From Amphimallon solstitiale (Eukaryota; Arthropoda; Insecta; Coleoptera; Scarabaeidae): 64,000 bases of DNA. A program made the translations under genes and the position numbers. The notes under the pieces were generated by a model. That model searched no databases. It was given only the letters and a program-made list of their open reading frames with translations, and was not told where the DNA came from. Positions 43,168-55,866 of this stretch are shown one piece after another. Each line of letters opens with the position of its first letter. The stretch's first letter is position 1. The stretch spans positions 250,800,744 through 250,864,743 of the forward strand of contig OY720675.1 of assembly GCA_963170755.1 (NCBI GenBank). Direction: 5' to 3'.

Positions 43168-44510
43168 GGCTGGACGCCCGCTTCAAGCTGAGTTCGATTT
43201 GAAATAGGCGTACCACTGTCTTTTTCGTGCAAATGTAATAAAAGACAAATGTTTAAGGGTCCGCGTGCTCTGTCTTATGCTGAGGAAAAAGATAGAGAAA
43301 AGAACTTGTCACCTAATCTAATCTGCCTGTAATTTATGGCTGCGTTATGGTCTCAGATAATCGCCGGTTGGCCGACACGTTTGGCAGTCGGGAAGCAACT
43401 CCCCCTAAATTAGACATATTTTCTCAAACACACAAAAAAGGTGAAGCTGAATATGTAAAATCACCTGCCGGATTCAAATTTTGAGTTGGAAAATAAAATC
43501 GAAATCGCAAAAAGGTCGAAAAATCGTTTTTTTGTGTAAATTTTAAAATTTTCATTTTCTTCAATTTTTAATACTTATCTCGTGATATCTTAGCAATGCA
43601 GAGAGCTAGGGATCTGTTTTTTTTTAAGGTTATACCCTAAAGTATTTGGATGATACTAGTGTTTTCGATTTTTCTTTATGGTGTGTAAATTTTATAAAAA
43701 AAAAAGTTTTAGTAGACGACCAATTTGTGTAACGTATTTTTCAGCTATCGAGTAACTAATCTTATTTTTCAGAATTTACCCATATATATGTGAAACAAAA
43801 TAAAGCCAACATTCCAAAATTATTTTTTGTGCAAGAAATAAATTTCTAGATCGTTTCAGAAGCAAATTATTGCGAGTCAAATATAATAATTATACTCCCA
43901 GCCCGCAAGCCGTGTGAGTCCTAGCATGCGCTTCTAGCAGGTATAGCGTTAGGGACGGGAAGAGATATTGCTTTTACTTTCTGATACGTAGTATAAGGAA
44001 GTATTGTCACGCTGACATTGTATATGTACACTATATTGTAAAGAAAATATCAACGGTTTCGATAAAATAATGTCCGAGTAACGATTACTTTCTTAACATA
44101 CACCGATCTCAGAAGTATTTTACAAACTGCGTAGAAACTGCCCGAAATGGTAGGCGGAGCTACCTCTCGACACAATGTGCGAGCGTACCACATACTCTAT
44201 TTGATTTCAGTGAATTTCGCCCAAATTTCAAAATTTTGTTTTCCGTTTCGTGACCTTATTTTTAAAAATTAAGAAAAAATAAAATTTATGTATTGCTGTT
44301 GAGTGTTACATAATTTTAAATAAAGGCTTGTTTTTTGAAATTTCTTACATTTTTATTTTTATTTAGGGCCCTTTGGACAATTTCGAAGAAATTACGATTT
44401 ATCCATTGAAAGGCATTGTTTTCTTAAATTAGCGTGTAAATTCGGTAAGGTTTTCATGAAAAATACGATTAGGAAATGGGAAAAACGATTTCGAGGCCGG
44501 GCGTACAGCC
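43168..44510 (-). mobile_element. 1.35-kb TTAA-flanked element, copy B (inverted)
   Basis: The ends are GGCTGGACGCCCGCTTCAAG and the complement of GGCTGTACGCCCGGCCTCGA, with TTAA at 43164-43167 and 44511-44514. It is the reverse complement of the copy at 25904-27254 with few differences. Both copies carry the same internal fragment of the 148-bp family hairpin end (here about 43972-44015), so the fragment was present before this element spread. Confidence 0.85.
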
Positions 44511-44529
44511 TTAACCATTAAAGAGAAAG

Positions 44530-45410
44530 TTAGTTCACATAGATAAGAAGTGGCGAAAAGGACTACTAATTTGAAAGCTTCCCTTGCCAGTTCTGGATAG
44601 TTTTATTTTCTCTTCATCCAGAAGACGTCATTCGTTTGCTAACTAACATCCATTTTAAGCATGCCGTCCGCAAACAAAGATTTTCTTCCATGGTCTGACA
44701 TCAATAAAATGATTTAGTCTGGCAAGTAACTGAATAGTTTTCTTGCAAATTTTGCATACTCTGTACCATGGCAAGGTATGTGAGAACTTACTACCAATGA
44801 TTGGTCCATTGCAATTTCTTCGACAATCTTTTGAACGCCTTAAGACTTATACATCATTTTTTGTAAAGACGTTGACCACAAATGAAATTTTGCGAGCAGT
44901 TCCTTGATTTTATCCTTTGTCGTTAAAATGTTTTATTGTCTCCCTTGAAGGCTCTTATTTAAAATATTTAAGCGTTTGAAAAGATCAGCGAGAAATGCTA
45001 ATTTTAATAGCCAGACAGGGTCACAAAAATAAAAAATCTGAATATGCGATTTATTTTTGTGACCCTGTTTGGCTATTAAAATTAGCATTCCTCGCTGATC
45101 TTTTCAAACACCTAAATATTTTAAATAAGAGCTTTCAAGGAAGAGAAGAAAACATTCTAACGGCAAGTGATAAAATGAAGGAATTCCTCGCAAAATTTTG
45201 TGGCCAATGTCTTTACAAAAACACCTACATATTTCAGAATCATTTGTGAAGACATGGGTTCGCTCCATCAAAATCTCCTTTATCACTCAGAGGTCAGGTG
45301 GCTCTCCAAAGTATTGACACGAGTTCTGGAACTAAAAACAGAATTGTTAATGTACCTATTAACTTCCGTGCTAATTTACGACGTTCTGATTGAAGATTCT
45401 ATTCTTGCTG
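44530..45410. pseudogene. ZBED-like hAT fragment in inverted duplication
   Basis: On the + strand 45050-45190 encodes FCDPVWLLKLAFLADLFKHL, NILNKSFQGREENI and DKMKEFLAKF; 45260-45350 encodes LLYHSEVRWLSK and RVLELKTELLMYL. The same block reads on the - strand at 45033-44860 (AFLADLFKRLNILNKSLQGR, KDKIKELLAKFHLW). The arms (about 44932-45038 and 45053-45158) are about 105 bp with a 15-20 bp loop. The blocks belong to the C-terminal half of ZBED5/GTF2IRD2-type hAT transposases, and their order (VRWLSK after FLADLF) is reversed from normal, showing rearrangement. Confidence 0.75.
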
Positions 45411-45420
45411 TTTGATCGTC

Positions 45421-46950
45421 ATTGTTACCATCCTAGGGGGTCGTCAGATTTTTTTTTACTTAAGAGGGGTCGCATTTTCAGAAAGATTGAAAAACACATA
45501 ACCTAACAATAGTTTTATTATTTAAATGTCGTACAAACATTCCAATTCAAACAATAAGTTACCATATACATATCTTTATATTATCAAGTGTTAGGTATTG
45601 TCTGCGATTAAAATTTACTTATAAACTGATAATATTCTTTTAACGCTTCAAGGACGATTGAGAGCAAATTTAATTGAACTTATAATTTCGTTTAATTGAA
45701 CAAACCTTATATTTAACATTAAGTGACTTATTTAATAGAGTTATCCAAAATGCTGTTAAACTAAACGTTTCACAAGTTCATATATGCAAATACATTCATT
45801 GAGTCACTTTTAGGTAATATTTCTATTTACAATAATGTGAATATTAATTGAATTCATTGTGGTTTACTTGGATGTCATAATTAAACGTATTTTCAACTAA
45901 TTTGTTTATTTTGTGTTTCTTAAGAAAAGATGTGTATAACGTGTTGTGTTGTTGCAAATTGTAGAAGTCCTGGTAATCTCGATGTTAGTAAATTATTTAA
46001 AATATTTAGTGAGCTATATTTTCCATATAAGTTATAAAATTTAAAAGAAACTTTCAAACATACAACGCTCAGAAATTGATACAAACAACTTCCTTAATAT
46101 TAATTTTTTGAAAAAATCTCGAAGGAATTTTGGGATTTTAACTGAGGGGAATATTTTCATGGCACTTTTAGTTTCTTACGTAATTAATTGTTTTTTATGT
46201 TATGACGTCACCGACTTTTTTTTTTTTAAATGACAACGTCATCATTTTTTAATTGATTTCGATAGTACTTTGAATTCTCCAACGGTATAAAATTTTTAAT
46301 ATGACATATTTGAAGAATATGAGGAAAAGAGTGTTAAAATTCAAATACAACTTAGTTACCGGTGCATAAAACAAAAAATATTACTTACGGCTGTCAGATT
46401 AAAATAATTTGTCAGTGTCATATTAAAGAAAGTGTTATTCCCTTTTTCTAAATTAGAATAATTTAGCTTTTGCAAACTATTTTGTTAATAAAAATGGTAC
46501 TATTGAGTGGTTATGGCGATAGAACTAGAACACATCAAGCATTAATAAGAAATATCAGGAATATGGCGTCGTAAAGAATCTTCAAAAAACTGGATGTCCA
46601 ACTTTATGTGCTACTAGAAATTGAAATCAATCCATTCCATCTAGAAGAAGCACTGTTTTGGAACACAATGTATGCTAGCAGCTGGAATATAAATAAAAAT
46701 TTCTTTCAATATGTCAATTGATTTTTTAATAATGGTTAGCTAAAAAGAGTTACACATTTCTCAGTTGCTCAGGGAAACCACGTCTTTTATTCCATTATAA
46801 TTTTGAAATAAAATCTACTGGATTTGACCAGATCCCCATTTGATAAGCACAGACTCTGAGAGCAGTCGAATTCCTGACAATTTTCCTTTGTATGTCTAAC
46901 ACGTAATCAAGTTTTAATAATAGTATATTCTGCAATGAGCATTGAATGAT
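45421..46950. other. AT-rich stretch, no gene seen
   Basis: No recognisable motif on either strand. Poly-A-like tails are absent and I found no paired ends. Confidence 0.45.
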
Positions 46951-46951
46951 A

Positions 46952-47028
46952 GCTATTAAGACACGAGTAAGAAAATTACAATACGAGGCGAAGCCGAGTA
47001 TTGTAATGAATACGAGTGTCTTAATAGC
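46952..47028. repeat. 77-bp double hairpin
   Basis: Outer arms GCTATTAAGACACGAGTA and TACGAGTGTCTTAATAGC pair with two mismatches; inner arms ATTACAATAC and GTATTGTAAT pair perfectly around GAGGCGAAGCCGA, which itself contains GGC-GAA-GCC. It is a compact foldback of MITE type. Confidence 0.85.
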
Positions 47029-48451
47029 CATTAAATGCGAGTTGCATACACTATTCTTTCTACGACCCCATAATAAAACATTATTTTTTGAACATTCCAT
47101 TTCATAAATTGAGGTTAAAATTTTCCATGCACCTTTGCGAATTTAGCTGGTAATAAATTGTTCGTGGTTACTAAGGCTTGTTCCATAATTTCTGGTGGAC
47201 TCAAATTTTACATTTCACTGTTATTATCCCTCATTTGTACCGTTTATATTTTCAAAAAAGCACAAATTTTAAGTACTTACTTGTAAATTGCAGAGAACTA
47301 TCACATTTATTTAATTTGTATATTTGTCAGATATGCAGTCGCCATATTGAATATTGTTTGAATATTGGAATGTCGCATTCCTATTTTATATAAACTTGTA
47401 TCGTAATGAAAAATCTGTATTCCTATTGGATATAAACTTGTATCAAAATGAAAATCTGTATCGTAATAGACATCATTAAAGTACAGGTTCGGCATATCTA
47501 ATAATACAATTAAAGTATGGGAGTAGAAAAATACTTTTTCGAACGTTTCTTACTAAACTATTTACAAGAGGAAATTCTAATTTGATAGTTTCAATATTTG
47601 TTCGTCAATTATGATGGAAAATCGCATGCATACAATGTTCCTACGACTTCCACAACCTATATATGCATGGGCAGTATACGTATGCCATTGTGCACCGTAA
47701 GTCGGTCTGATGAGCACTGACTATTGCGAAACCGGACGATATTTTTTTATTTTTATTTATTGCTTTTTATTTTCTTACTCTCTTTGTGTTCCAAAAGTGT
47801 GTCATAAAATGTATTGCCGTCAAATCTAATGTAGATTTATCCTAAATTTCGTTATCAGCTTTGTGCAAATATGTACCTCTTTCTATCTAGATGTCAGCAC
47901 AGAAAACACTTAAACAAAGATAAGTGATTCGCGATCAATTTATCTCTCGCACGATACGATGATACAAAAGTTTTTTCATTTTGAGGCCAGATTTGATAAC
48001 ATATTTTCCCACTTTGTAATAGCAATTCATTCATTCCGTAACGGAACACTAGGTTCATATTTTTTTTTCTAACGATTTTATATCAATACGTACTATATCA
48101 AAACGGATAGATAAAGCCTTCGCTAAGCTGTCACGAACATTATTTTCTTTGTTATCGCTTGGGTGCAGCAACCGGGTGCAACTTTATTTATGTATTTATC
48201 TCTCGTAATGGATTTATTTGTAAACTAGAAACAGCTGATTGCAATATCAGTTTCTTCAATGTACACACAGATTACAGATGTGTACGCATGTCAGATTTAA
48301 AAGCGTGGTTTTAGTTTTTGTTGTCTTTTTTTTCTTCTGGTAATGTGCCAAATGGTATTCATGCGCAGAAATTCCATTTTATCTATACACATGCCATTCG
48401 TGCTACTTAACAAATGTATATATATATATACATGGTCCTGCATAAGTATGG
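47029..48451. other. AT-rich stretch with a short tandem duplication
   Basis: At 47379-47470 a unit of about 50 bp (ATATAAACTTGTATCGTAAT followed by GAAAAATCTGTAT) is repeated imperfectly twice. No gene seen elsewhere. Confidence 0.45.
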
Positions 48452-49555
48452 ATGCTATACACTGAAAAAATGGCTTGGACTTAGAAAATTATACACTGTT
48501 AAAATCTGCGCTGATTAAATAAAAGTTTTACATAAATGTTTATGTAAAAATTATACAACTGCACTTTTTCTGTGAAATTTGTTTGGTTCGTCCACAAAAT
48601 TGTCACGCTGTGTAACAAAAGTATAGTAAACAAACTTTGTCCTATGTAAACAATTGACAAAAACGTAATTTTATGAGAGCGGTTGCTTGCTTGTTGTGCA
48701 AATATGCGGTTAGTTTTGGACTTAAAAGATTGTTATATATTAACATCGAATATCTTTAAAACAGCATAATTTCTTATTAATTTGTTGTGTTATGAAATTT
48801 TCAAATCTCATCTCAACATTCTCAACCTACTTCTTTGACAAAGCAATCAAAATTTATTTGACATATTAATACATTCTCAACCCCCCCCCCCCCCTTCATT
48901 ACGCACAAATTCCAATTAATCGGTACTATAATATAATTATAAAATTATGTAATATAAACTAATAAGAAGGATATAAAAAATTTAAGAACAAATTATAAAT
49001 TAAAATTACTTTTTTTTTTTTTTTATTTTTTAACTAGAACAGTAAGATTTTATTTTTAATTTATTTTATATTTAATATATTTTTTATTTATTTAATTTAA
49101 TTTTTTTGTTTCTTGAAATATCCTTCCATCAGCAGTAATAAAAAATTGGAAGAAATCATCCAATTTTAAAAATATTCTGTTGTCCATATTTTTTGTATAA
49201 TTTGATTTAAGACAATGTCTATTATTTTTTTCTGAATTGTCTCTTTACACGTCGTCTTTATTTAAACATATAGCTAATAAATTTTTCCAATCTAAAACTA
49301 GACACACATTTGCACAACAAGCTACCGCTCTCATCAATTGTCATTTTCTTAATTATTTACATAGGCCAAAGTTTGCTTGCTTTACTGTTGTGCTACATTG
49401 CGTGGCAATTCTCTCGACTGCACCAAAGAAATTTCACAGAAAAAATGCAGTTGCATAATATTTACATAAAAAAATTATGTTAAATTAATTTTTAATCAGT
49501 GTAAATTAATATTGCATAATTTCCCAAGCCCAAGCGTTTTTTGAGTGAATAGCAT
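48452..49555. mobile_element. 1.1-kb foldback element with about 270-bp inverted repeats
   Basis: The left arm starts ATGCTATACACTGAAAAAAT and the complement of the right arm starts ATGCTATTCACTCAAAAAAC. The arms share long blocks (TTTTTCTGTGAAATTT, TATGTAAA.AATTATGCAACTG-like, GAGAGCGGT.GCTTG, TTGTGCAAAT) at roughly 75-80 percent identity over about 270 bp. The centre is AT-rich with a 14-C run at 48881-48894 and no coding capacity. Confidence 0.78.
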
Positions 49556-49707
49556 TCTTTTATTTGTGCACTGAGTTAAGTCGCACTATCGCATATGTGG
49601 ATAAAAACATGAAATCTTGCGTATATGAATACCATTTTCATTTTTTAAGTACAACAGGAATACATGTTTAGAAAAAATACGTAATTCATTTTGACTTTAT
49701 TTACATA

Positions 49708-50525
49708 CAGGGTGCCCCACCGAAAACGAAACAGATTGAATATCTCGAAGGAGAAAACTTTTTTGAAAAAACGCAAAAACGATTTTTGATCAAAGGGGGA
49801 CACCCTTCCATCATATCTTCAACTGTGATACGTCATTCCCCTCCCCTCCATCACTCTAACCATTACAATTTAAATAGGGAAAGTAGTATATACGATACAT
49901 CATTGAAAAGGTAATTGTAGGGAGAATTCAGCAAAGTGATTGTTGGTTGCGCTATTTTTGATTTTAGCGCCCTCTAGCTGGAAAAAAAACGGTTACGTAT
50001 TCCACAATGTGACATATCAATTCAAAGCTAATTTTATTAGCAACTAAATACGTAATATTTTTACATTTATTTGTCGTCATTCTCAAGTACAGACTGTCAG
50101 CGTCTTTTGTAAACTAATAAGTTCGTAGTTTCTAATATTAGAGCTCTGCTATGACTATTTAATTTTTTTTCAATTGTGCATTAAATTGCTAATAAAATTA
50201 GCTTTGAAATGATGTGTCACATTGTGGAATACGTAACCCTTTTTTTCCCGCTAGAGGGCGCTAAAATCAAAAATAGCGCAACCAACAATCACATTCCTGA
50301 ATTTTCCGTTCAATTACCTTTTCAATGATGTATCGTATTTAGTGCTTTCCCTATTTAAATTGTAATGGTTAGAGTGATGGAGGGGAGGGGAATAACGTAT
50401 CACAGTTGAAGATATGATGGAAGGGTCTCCCCCTTGGATCAAAAATCGACCTGTTTTTGCGTTTTTACAAAAAAGTTTTCACCTTCGAGATATTTAATCT
50501 GTTTCGTTTTCGGTGGGGCACCCTG
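49708..50525. mobile_element. 818-bp foldback element with about 340-bp inverted repeats
   Basis: Both ends begin CAGGGTGCCCCACCGAAAAC and TA flanks each side. The arms stay over 90 percent identical for about 340 bp, through TCCATCATATCTTCAACTGT, CCATCACTCTAACCATTACA and TAGCGCCCTCTAGC, to AAAGCTAATTTTATTAGCAA near 50040. The loop is about 140 bp. No coding capacity. TA duplication fits a Tc1/mariner- or similar-mobilised MITE. Confidence 0.92.
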
Positions 50526-52879
50526 TATATCATACTTCTAATTCTTTTTATTAAATTGTTTGTATTTCTTATTAATAATTAATATTTATTTGTTTAATGT
50601 TTGTGTTTTGAAATAGTTTAAATTGAAAATATGGGGGGAAGAGTGAGATTTAGAGATATTTTATTAGGTCTGCAAAAGGAATAAATTTGATTTGTAGTAA
50701 GATGAATTATTATTTTAAATTTTATGTACATAGTGGTACTTATTTCTTTAATTAACAGACATTTGGCATACCTTTTACTTGGTTCGCCTGTATATATTGA
50801 TTTTAAATAATGAGATACGCAATTAAAAACAAAAATCGACCTGTTGGAGTAATACTTTCTTCTTGTTTTTTTAATGAATTTATTCTACTAATCTTTACCT
50901 GTATATATTGTATTAATATTACCAATTGATAAGGATATCACTTATAAGAGTGTGACTATTCTAAAAATAAAATTTAAAATATTTTAAAGCAAAAAGTTGA
51001 ATGTGAAGAAATATTTCCCCCGGCTTCTATATTTATGCCATAGCTATAAAAAACGCGCATAAAAATATATTTTTTTATATTCTATACTTAAAGCCAAAAC
51101 TAATCCTGCGATGACACTGTGTATTTAAGTTATATATTAATGCAAATATTGATATTTTTCCTGAGCCTCAACTGATGTAATCCCTATAATAATAGATATT
51201 CTAATTGGAATACGTTTACTGCGGTTTTATATGTCAATAAGTATTACCGGCTATTCGATTAATCCCGTTCCGCGAAGTGTAAGCGACGCTATCTCGTGTT
51301 TAAAACCTGTAACTAATACGTAGTTGCAACAGTTATTTCACAGATGGCGCGTGTTGTATTTCTTTGAGAACGTGCTTGGGGTATAAGGGAAATATATTTT
51401 TTTAATTGTTTTTGTTTATTACCTAGTCATATAAGTATTTTTTTTATAAAAATTAAATTTATTTTTCTGTTTATTAGTTTTTTTTTTACATAAAATTATT
51501 GTAATAATAAATATTTTTTTTAAGACGCCATGAGTATTTTTTGTTTATTTGTTGATAACTTAGTACCTGCAGAATTTTCGTTATCTTTTGTATTTTTTTT
51601 ATTTATGTTTTGTTTGTTTCGTTGATATTACTTCAACAGTATATTTTCTTAATCATGTTTATCATAATTTGTTGTAGTTATTTATTTTGATGTTCCTTGT
51701 GGCGGGGATGAATTATCTATAATTTTTTCTATGCTAAATGTATTTGAAGCTGATGTATTATAATGTATTTTATTGTATTGTCGTTTTATCTATTTACTGT
51801 ATACTTAGTTGTTGAATTATCGAAATTATGTTGTTGTCTTACATTTAGATGTGTTTTATTTTATTTTATTATTTTTTTTATTATAAGTTTGATTCAGTGT
51901 TGGAAAAGACAAGTAATGAAATTAAAAAAAACAGCCAGGATATTTTGAAACTTAAAAGGGGAATTCAGTGTAGCTAAAACAGTACAATGGAAATTTAAGT
52001 AAAATAATATGCACTGTCTTGTCACTCTCTTTAAGTCTAATAACAGTATGACTCCCAGAACTTTATACTTAATAGTTTAATTTTTTTTCGAATTTCCTTT
52101 GATGCCTGCAACTTCGTAACGAAAGACGGTATTAACTCGCGGTTTTTCTAATTCTCTTCGGTTATTTATGCGTTTCAATAATATGATATTGAAGATGTAC
52201 CGTTCTATTTAAATTTTTAAAGAAAAGACAAATAATATGTTTAAATTAAAAACGGCGCCTCCTGTTATTATTATTTATTTTTTGGCAACTACAAACATCC
52301 CTACTGTATACGCTTTAATTCTCTGTAAAATTTTCTAGGGAGCCTAGAAACATTAAAATCCGAACTTATAACTATAGTCCATGCTACAGCGGTAACATAT
52401 TTCTCATTACTAACTTTAGGACAAAGGTAACAGATGATAGGTTGGTGTATTCTTTGGCCAAATCCTACAAAAAATTGGAATGTACCCCTAGTACGACAAA
52501 TATTTTAAATATCGAATTATTTTATAATTGCGGTTTTGCTAAATTAATATACTTTTTTTTTCTTAATGGGTATTCAGATATCTATCAAATTTTGCACATA
52601 GATTCAGATTATCAGAAAGCATTTTCGGTGATTTTAAATCCTAATATGCAAATTTATATTCGTTGCGAAATTTTTACAATTTCATGCACTTTTATATGTT
52701 TGACGATAAGATTGAAAAATTTTCTTCATAATTCTAATTACTTGTAATGTAATGCTTTTAATGTTTAATTGTTTGTTTAATTACAAAATAACATAATTTA
52801 CGTGAAAAGTTTCCGAAAAAAGTGTGAAAGCTATTAAAAAATTGTATCATAATTTTTTTTTTTAATCTGATTAGATTTC
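50526..52879. other. AT-rich stretch, no gene seen
   Basis: Long T runs and low complexity. A GC-richer patch at 51240-51380 (CCCGTTCCGCGAAGTGTAAG) has no recognised origin. ORFs of 60-100 codons here are Ile/Phe/Tyr-rich noise. Confidence 0.45.
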
Positions 52880-53700
52880 AGTAAAATCGGCAGACCGGAA
52901 GTAGTAATTTACTTCAGTGAAAAAATCGAATTTTGCCAATTATTCGTCAACTACTAAGTTTAAACAAATTTGTAAAGAATTCATATATATGTACTTGGAA
53001 TTAAATTTGAGAAGAATTTTATTAAAAAAGTTTTTCGAAATTCCCACCGGAAGTAGGTCTTTTACTCTTATCGAGAATCAGCTTTTTGCGAATATTTCGC
53101 AAATCATGCTTTTTAGACAGGTACGTTACGAGTATAAAAGTATTTAGAACTTAATTTTCAATACCTTTTGTATACATTTTTTTTCAAAATTCGAACCGGA
53201 AGTAACACTTTTACTCTTATCGAATAGCGACTTTTGCAAATATTTCGTAAATTATGCATTCTATATATATTTTTTAAAAGTACAAAAGTATTTAGAGTTG
53301 GATTTGAAATATTTTTTGTATAAATTAAATTTTAAAATTCGGACCGGAAGTAACACTTTTACTCTTATCGAATGGCGATTTTTGCAATTATTTCGTAAAT
53401 TATGAATTCTATATATATTTGTAAAGAGTATAAAAGTATTTAGAGTTGGATTTAGAATATTTTTTATATAAATGAAAATTCAAAATTCGGACCGGTAGTA
53501 ATACTTTTACTCTTAGCGAGTAGCATCTTTTTGCAAATATCTCACAAAGTATGTATCCTGTAGAGATTTATTAAGAGACTGGAAGTACCTTAGAATAGGA
53601 TTTTGAATAATTTTTGTATAAAATAATTCTTAAAATTGTATGATTTGAAACGCTCATACGTATAAGAAAGTTGTGTGCTGTCCACATCTCATTTTTTTCC
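52880..53700 (-). mobile_element. 148-bp family repeat element, copy 3 (truncated)
   Basis: The - strand copy begins at about 53700 with AAATGAGATGTGGACAGCAC and CTTTCTTATACGTATGAGCG and holds five units; on the + strand each shows ACCGGAAGT (near 52894, 53045, 53198, 53344; 53492 has ACCGGTAGT). The 3' microsatellite and hairpin end are missing. Confidence 0.8.
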
Positions 53701-54179
53701 CTAAAATTAAGTTTTCCATGCAGAAAATTGCATAAAAAACATTCTATAATCGCTAATGGCCTAGACTAACTGGGACCAGTGCCCTCATGATTCAATAAAT
53801 TTTTTATCAATATTTATCAATTTTCTTGTAGGTGTTACCGTGGAACTGACAGTTTCAAAGTGTAGGACTGGAAAAACAACATATTATTTAATTTGTAGGA
53901 CAATGTGGCCATTTCATTTTAAAAACATTTATTAAGCAATAGTAAAAAAACAGCTGGTTAATAATAATTTTTTGTGACCTCGTTATTTGCGACGTGGGGG
54001 GGGGGGAGTTATTTGTGACGTGTGAGTGGGGGACGCTTCGGCTAAACCATCGATTTTGTAGCACTAATGTGTTTTCGTGTTTCTTATAAAATTATCTCCA
54101 GATTAATCTAAAACACTAACGGTTAGTAATAAAGTTTGAAGAATCACCCAGTCGACATATATGCACCCATGCTTAGAAA

Positions 54180-54885
54180 AATAAACCTGTAAGCGTGTTA
54201 CTTCAAGTTCAAATTTTAAGAATTTTTTTTATACAAAAAATATTCAAAATCCTATTCTAAATACTTCTATCCTCTTAATAAATCTCTATAGAATGCATAC
54301 TTAGCGAGGATATTTGAAAAAAGGCTACTTGCTAAGAGTAGAAGTGTTACTTCCGGTCCGAATTTTGAAATTTCATTTATACAAAAAATATTTCAAATCC
54401 AGTTCTAAATACTTATGTACTCTTGATAAATATAATATTTACGACATATAACTTACGACATATTTGCAAAAAATCGCTATTCGATACGAGTAAAAGCGTT
54501 ACTTCCGGTCCGAATTTTGAATTTTTTTTATACAAAAGCTATTGAGAATTAAGTTCTAAATAGTTTCATACTCGTAACGTACCTGTATAAAAAGCATGGT
54601 TTACGAAATATTCGCAAGAAACTGATTTTCGATAAGAGTAAAAGACCTAAATTCGGTAAGAATTTCGAAAAACTTTTTTAATAAAATTTTTCTCAAACTT
54701 AATTTTGAGTACATATGAATTCTTTATGAATTTGTTTAAACTTAGTAGTTGACGAAATATCGGCAAAATTTAATTTTTTCACTAAAGTAAACTACTACTT
54801 CCGGTCTGCCCATATTACTGACAATCTAATCAGATCTCAAGAGGGAGACTATACACGTAAATACAAAATTTGGAATAGATATTGA
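54180..54885 (+). mobile_element. 148-bp family repeat element, copy 4 (truncated both ends)
   Basis: Units with ACTTCCGGTCCGAATTTTG at about 54349 and 54498, a degenerate one near 54650 and a last one near 54797 (TACTTCCGGTCTGCC) are followed by CAGATCTCAAGAGGGAGA as in copies 1 and 2. The left signature and the right hairpin are absent. Copies 3 and 4 are head-to-head, separated by 480 bp that includes an 11-G run (53996-54006). Confidence 0.8.
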
Positions 54886-55866
54886 CATGGTTTAAAATAA
54901 CCATGCCATATTTATAATAATTAAAGTTTTGAATGCTTGGAATTTTAAAATATTGATCTTAGTGTAGGTGTGGAATTTATTGTCTAAATTATAATTTACT
55001 ATGTTAATAGAGATGATGAGATTTCTTGGTTGATTTGGTTTAGTCGTAGAACGAACGATTTTCTTTCTTCTATCTGGTATTTATAAAATCTGTTAAAAAG
55101 AAATGAAATAATATAAGTATTGTTCTAAAATATTATGTAAAATGTTTTTGTACAAAATTGTTTAATTTACGAAGATATGTCAAGTATAATGGATAAAACT
55201 AATTGATTTTGAGTAGAAACAAATTTAAATTAAGATTCCCGCAAGTATTTTGAATAAGTGGAAGTGACAGTTAATTTTGACAGTTCCTGTATAGGTATTT
55301 TTAAATAGTATGTAAATGGAAAAAAATGCATGATAAGTAGGTTTTAAAATTACAAAAAGAATAAATAATGTGTGGAATATCAAATTTTATGGATAAATAT
55401 TAAAAAGATAAATAATAGATAGACATATTGATTTATAAAAGGTATGTGTAGAGATCTCATTGGAGAATTTAAAAAAATAAGTAATAATGTTGCCAAGGCA
55501 ATTTGTTTAAAAAAAAACAAGAAGATGAAAAATAATTTTCATACGAAGCGGTTGTGTAAATTCGGAATTCAAGAGAAATTTCCTGATATTTACATATTTA
55601 AATACAAACAGTGTTTATTACTGTTAGAATAAAATATTCTAACAGATTTATACGTAAATTTTGAAAATCAAAGTGAAGTGTAAGAAAATTAATAACTAAC
55701 AGTCATAAAATCATTAATTGTTATTGAATACCAAATATACTGGAATAAGAAATTTAATATAAAGTGATAAAAGTACTTACATTTGTAAAATTCATCCTAA
55801 GGAAGAAGGTTTTGTATTTAAAGTCAAGAATTTCTATTTGACTAGAAATTTAAAAGAGCTAAGAAG
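54886..55866. other. AT-rich stretch, no confident gene
   Basis: A 62-codon frame at 55444-55632 (Lys-rich, LIGEFKKISNNVAKAI) has no recognised motif. An AATGCTTGGAA word at 54933 recurs inverted near 56588, hinting at a larger inverted-repeat element that would include the minisatellite, but the match is short. Confidence 0.35.

Noticed and set aside
51763..51948. Membrane-protein-like ORFs at 51763 and 52442
   Set aside because: Phe/Ile/Leu/Tyr runs from T-rich sequence mimic membrane segments; no start context, splice sites or conservation visible.
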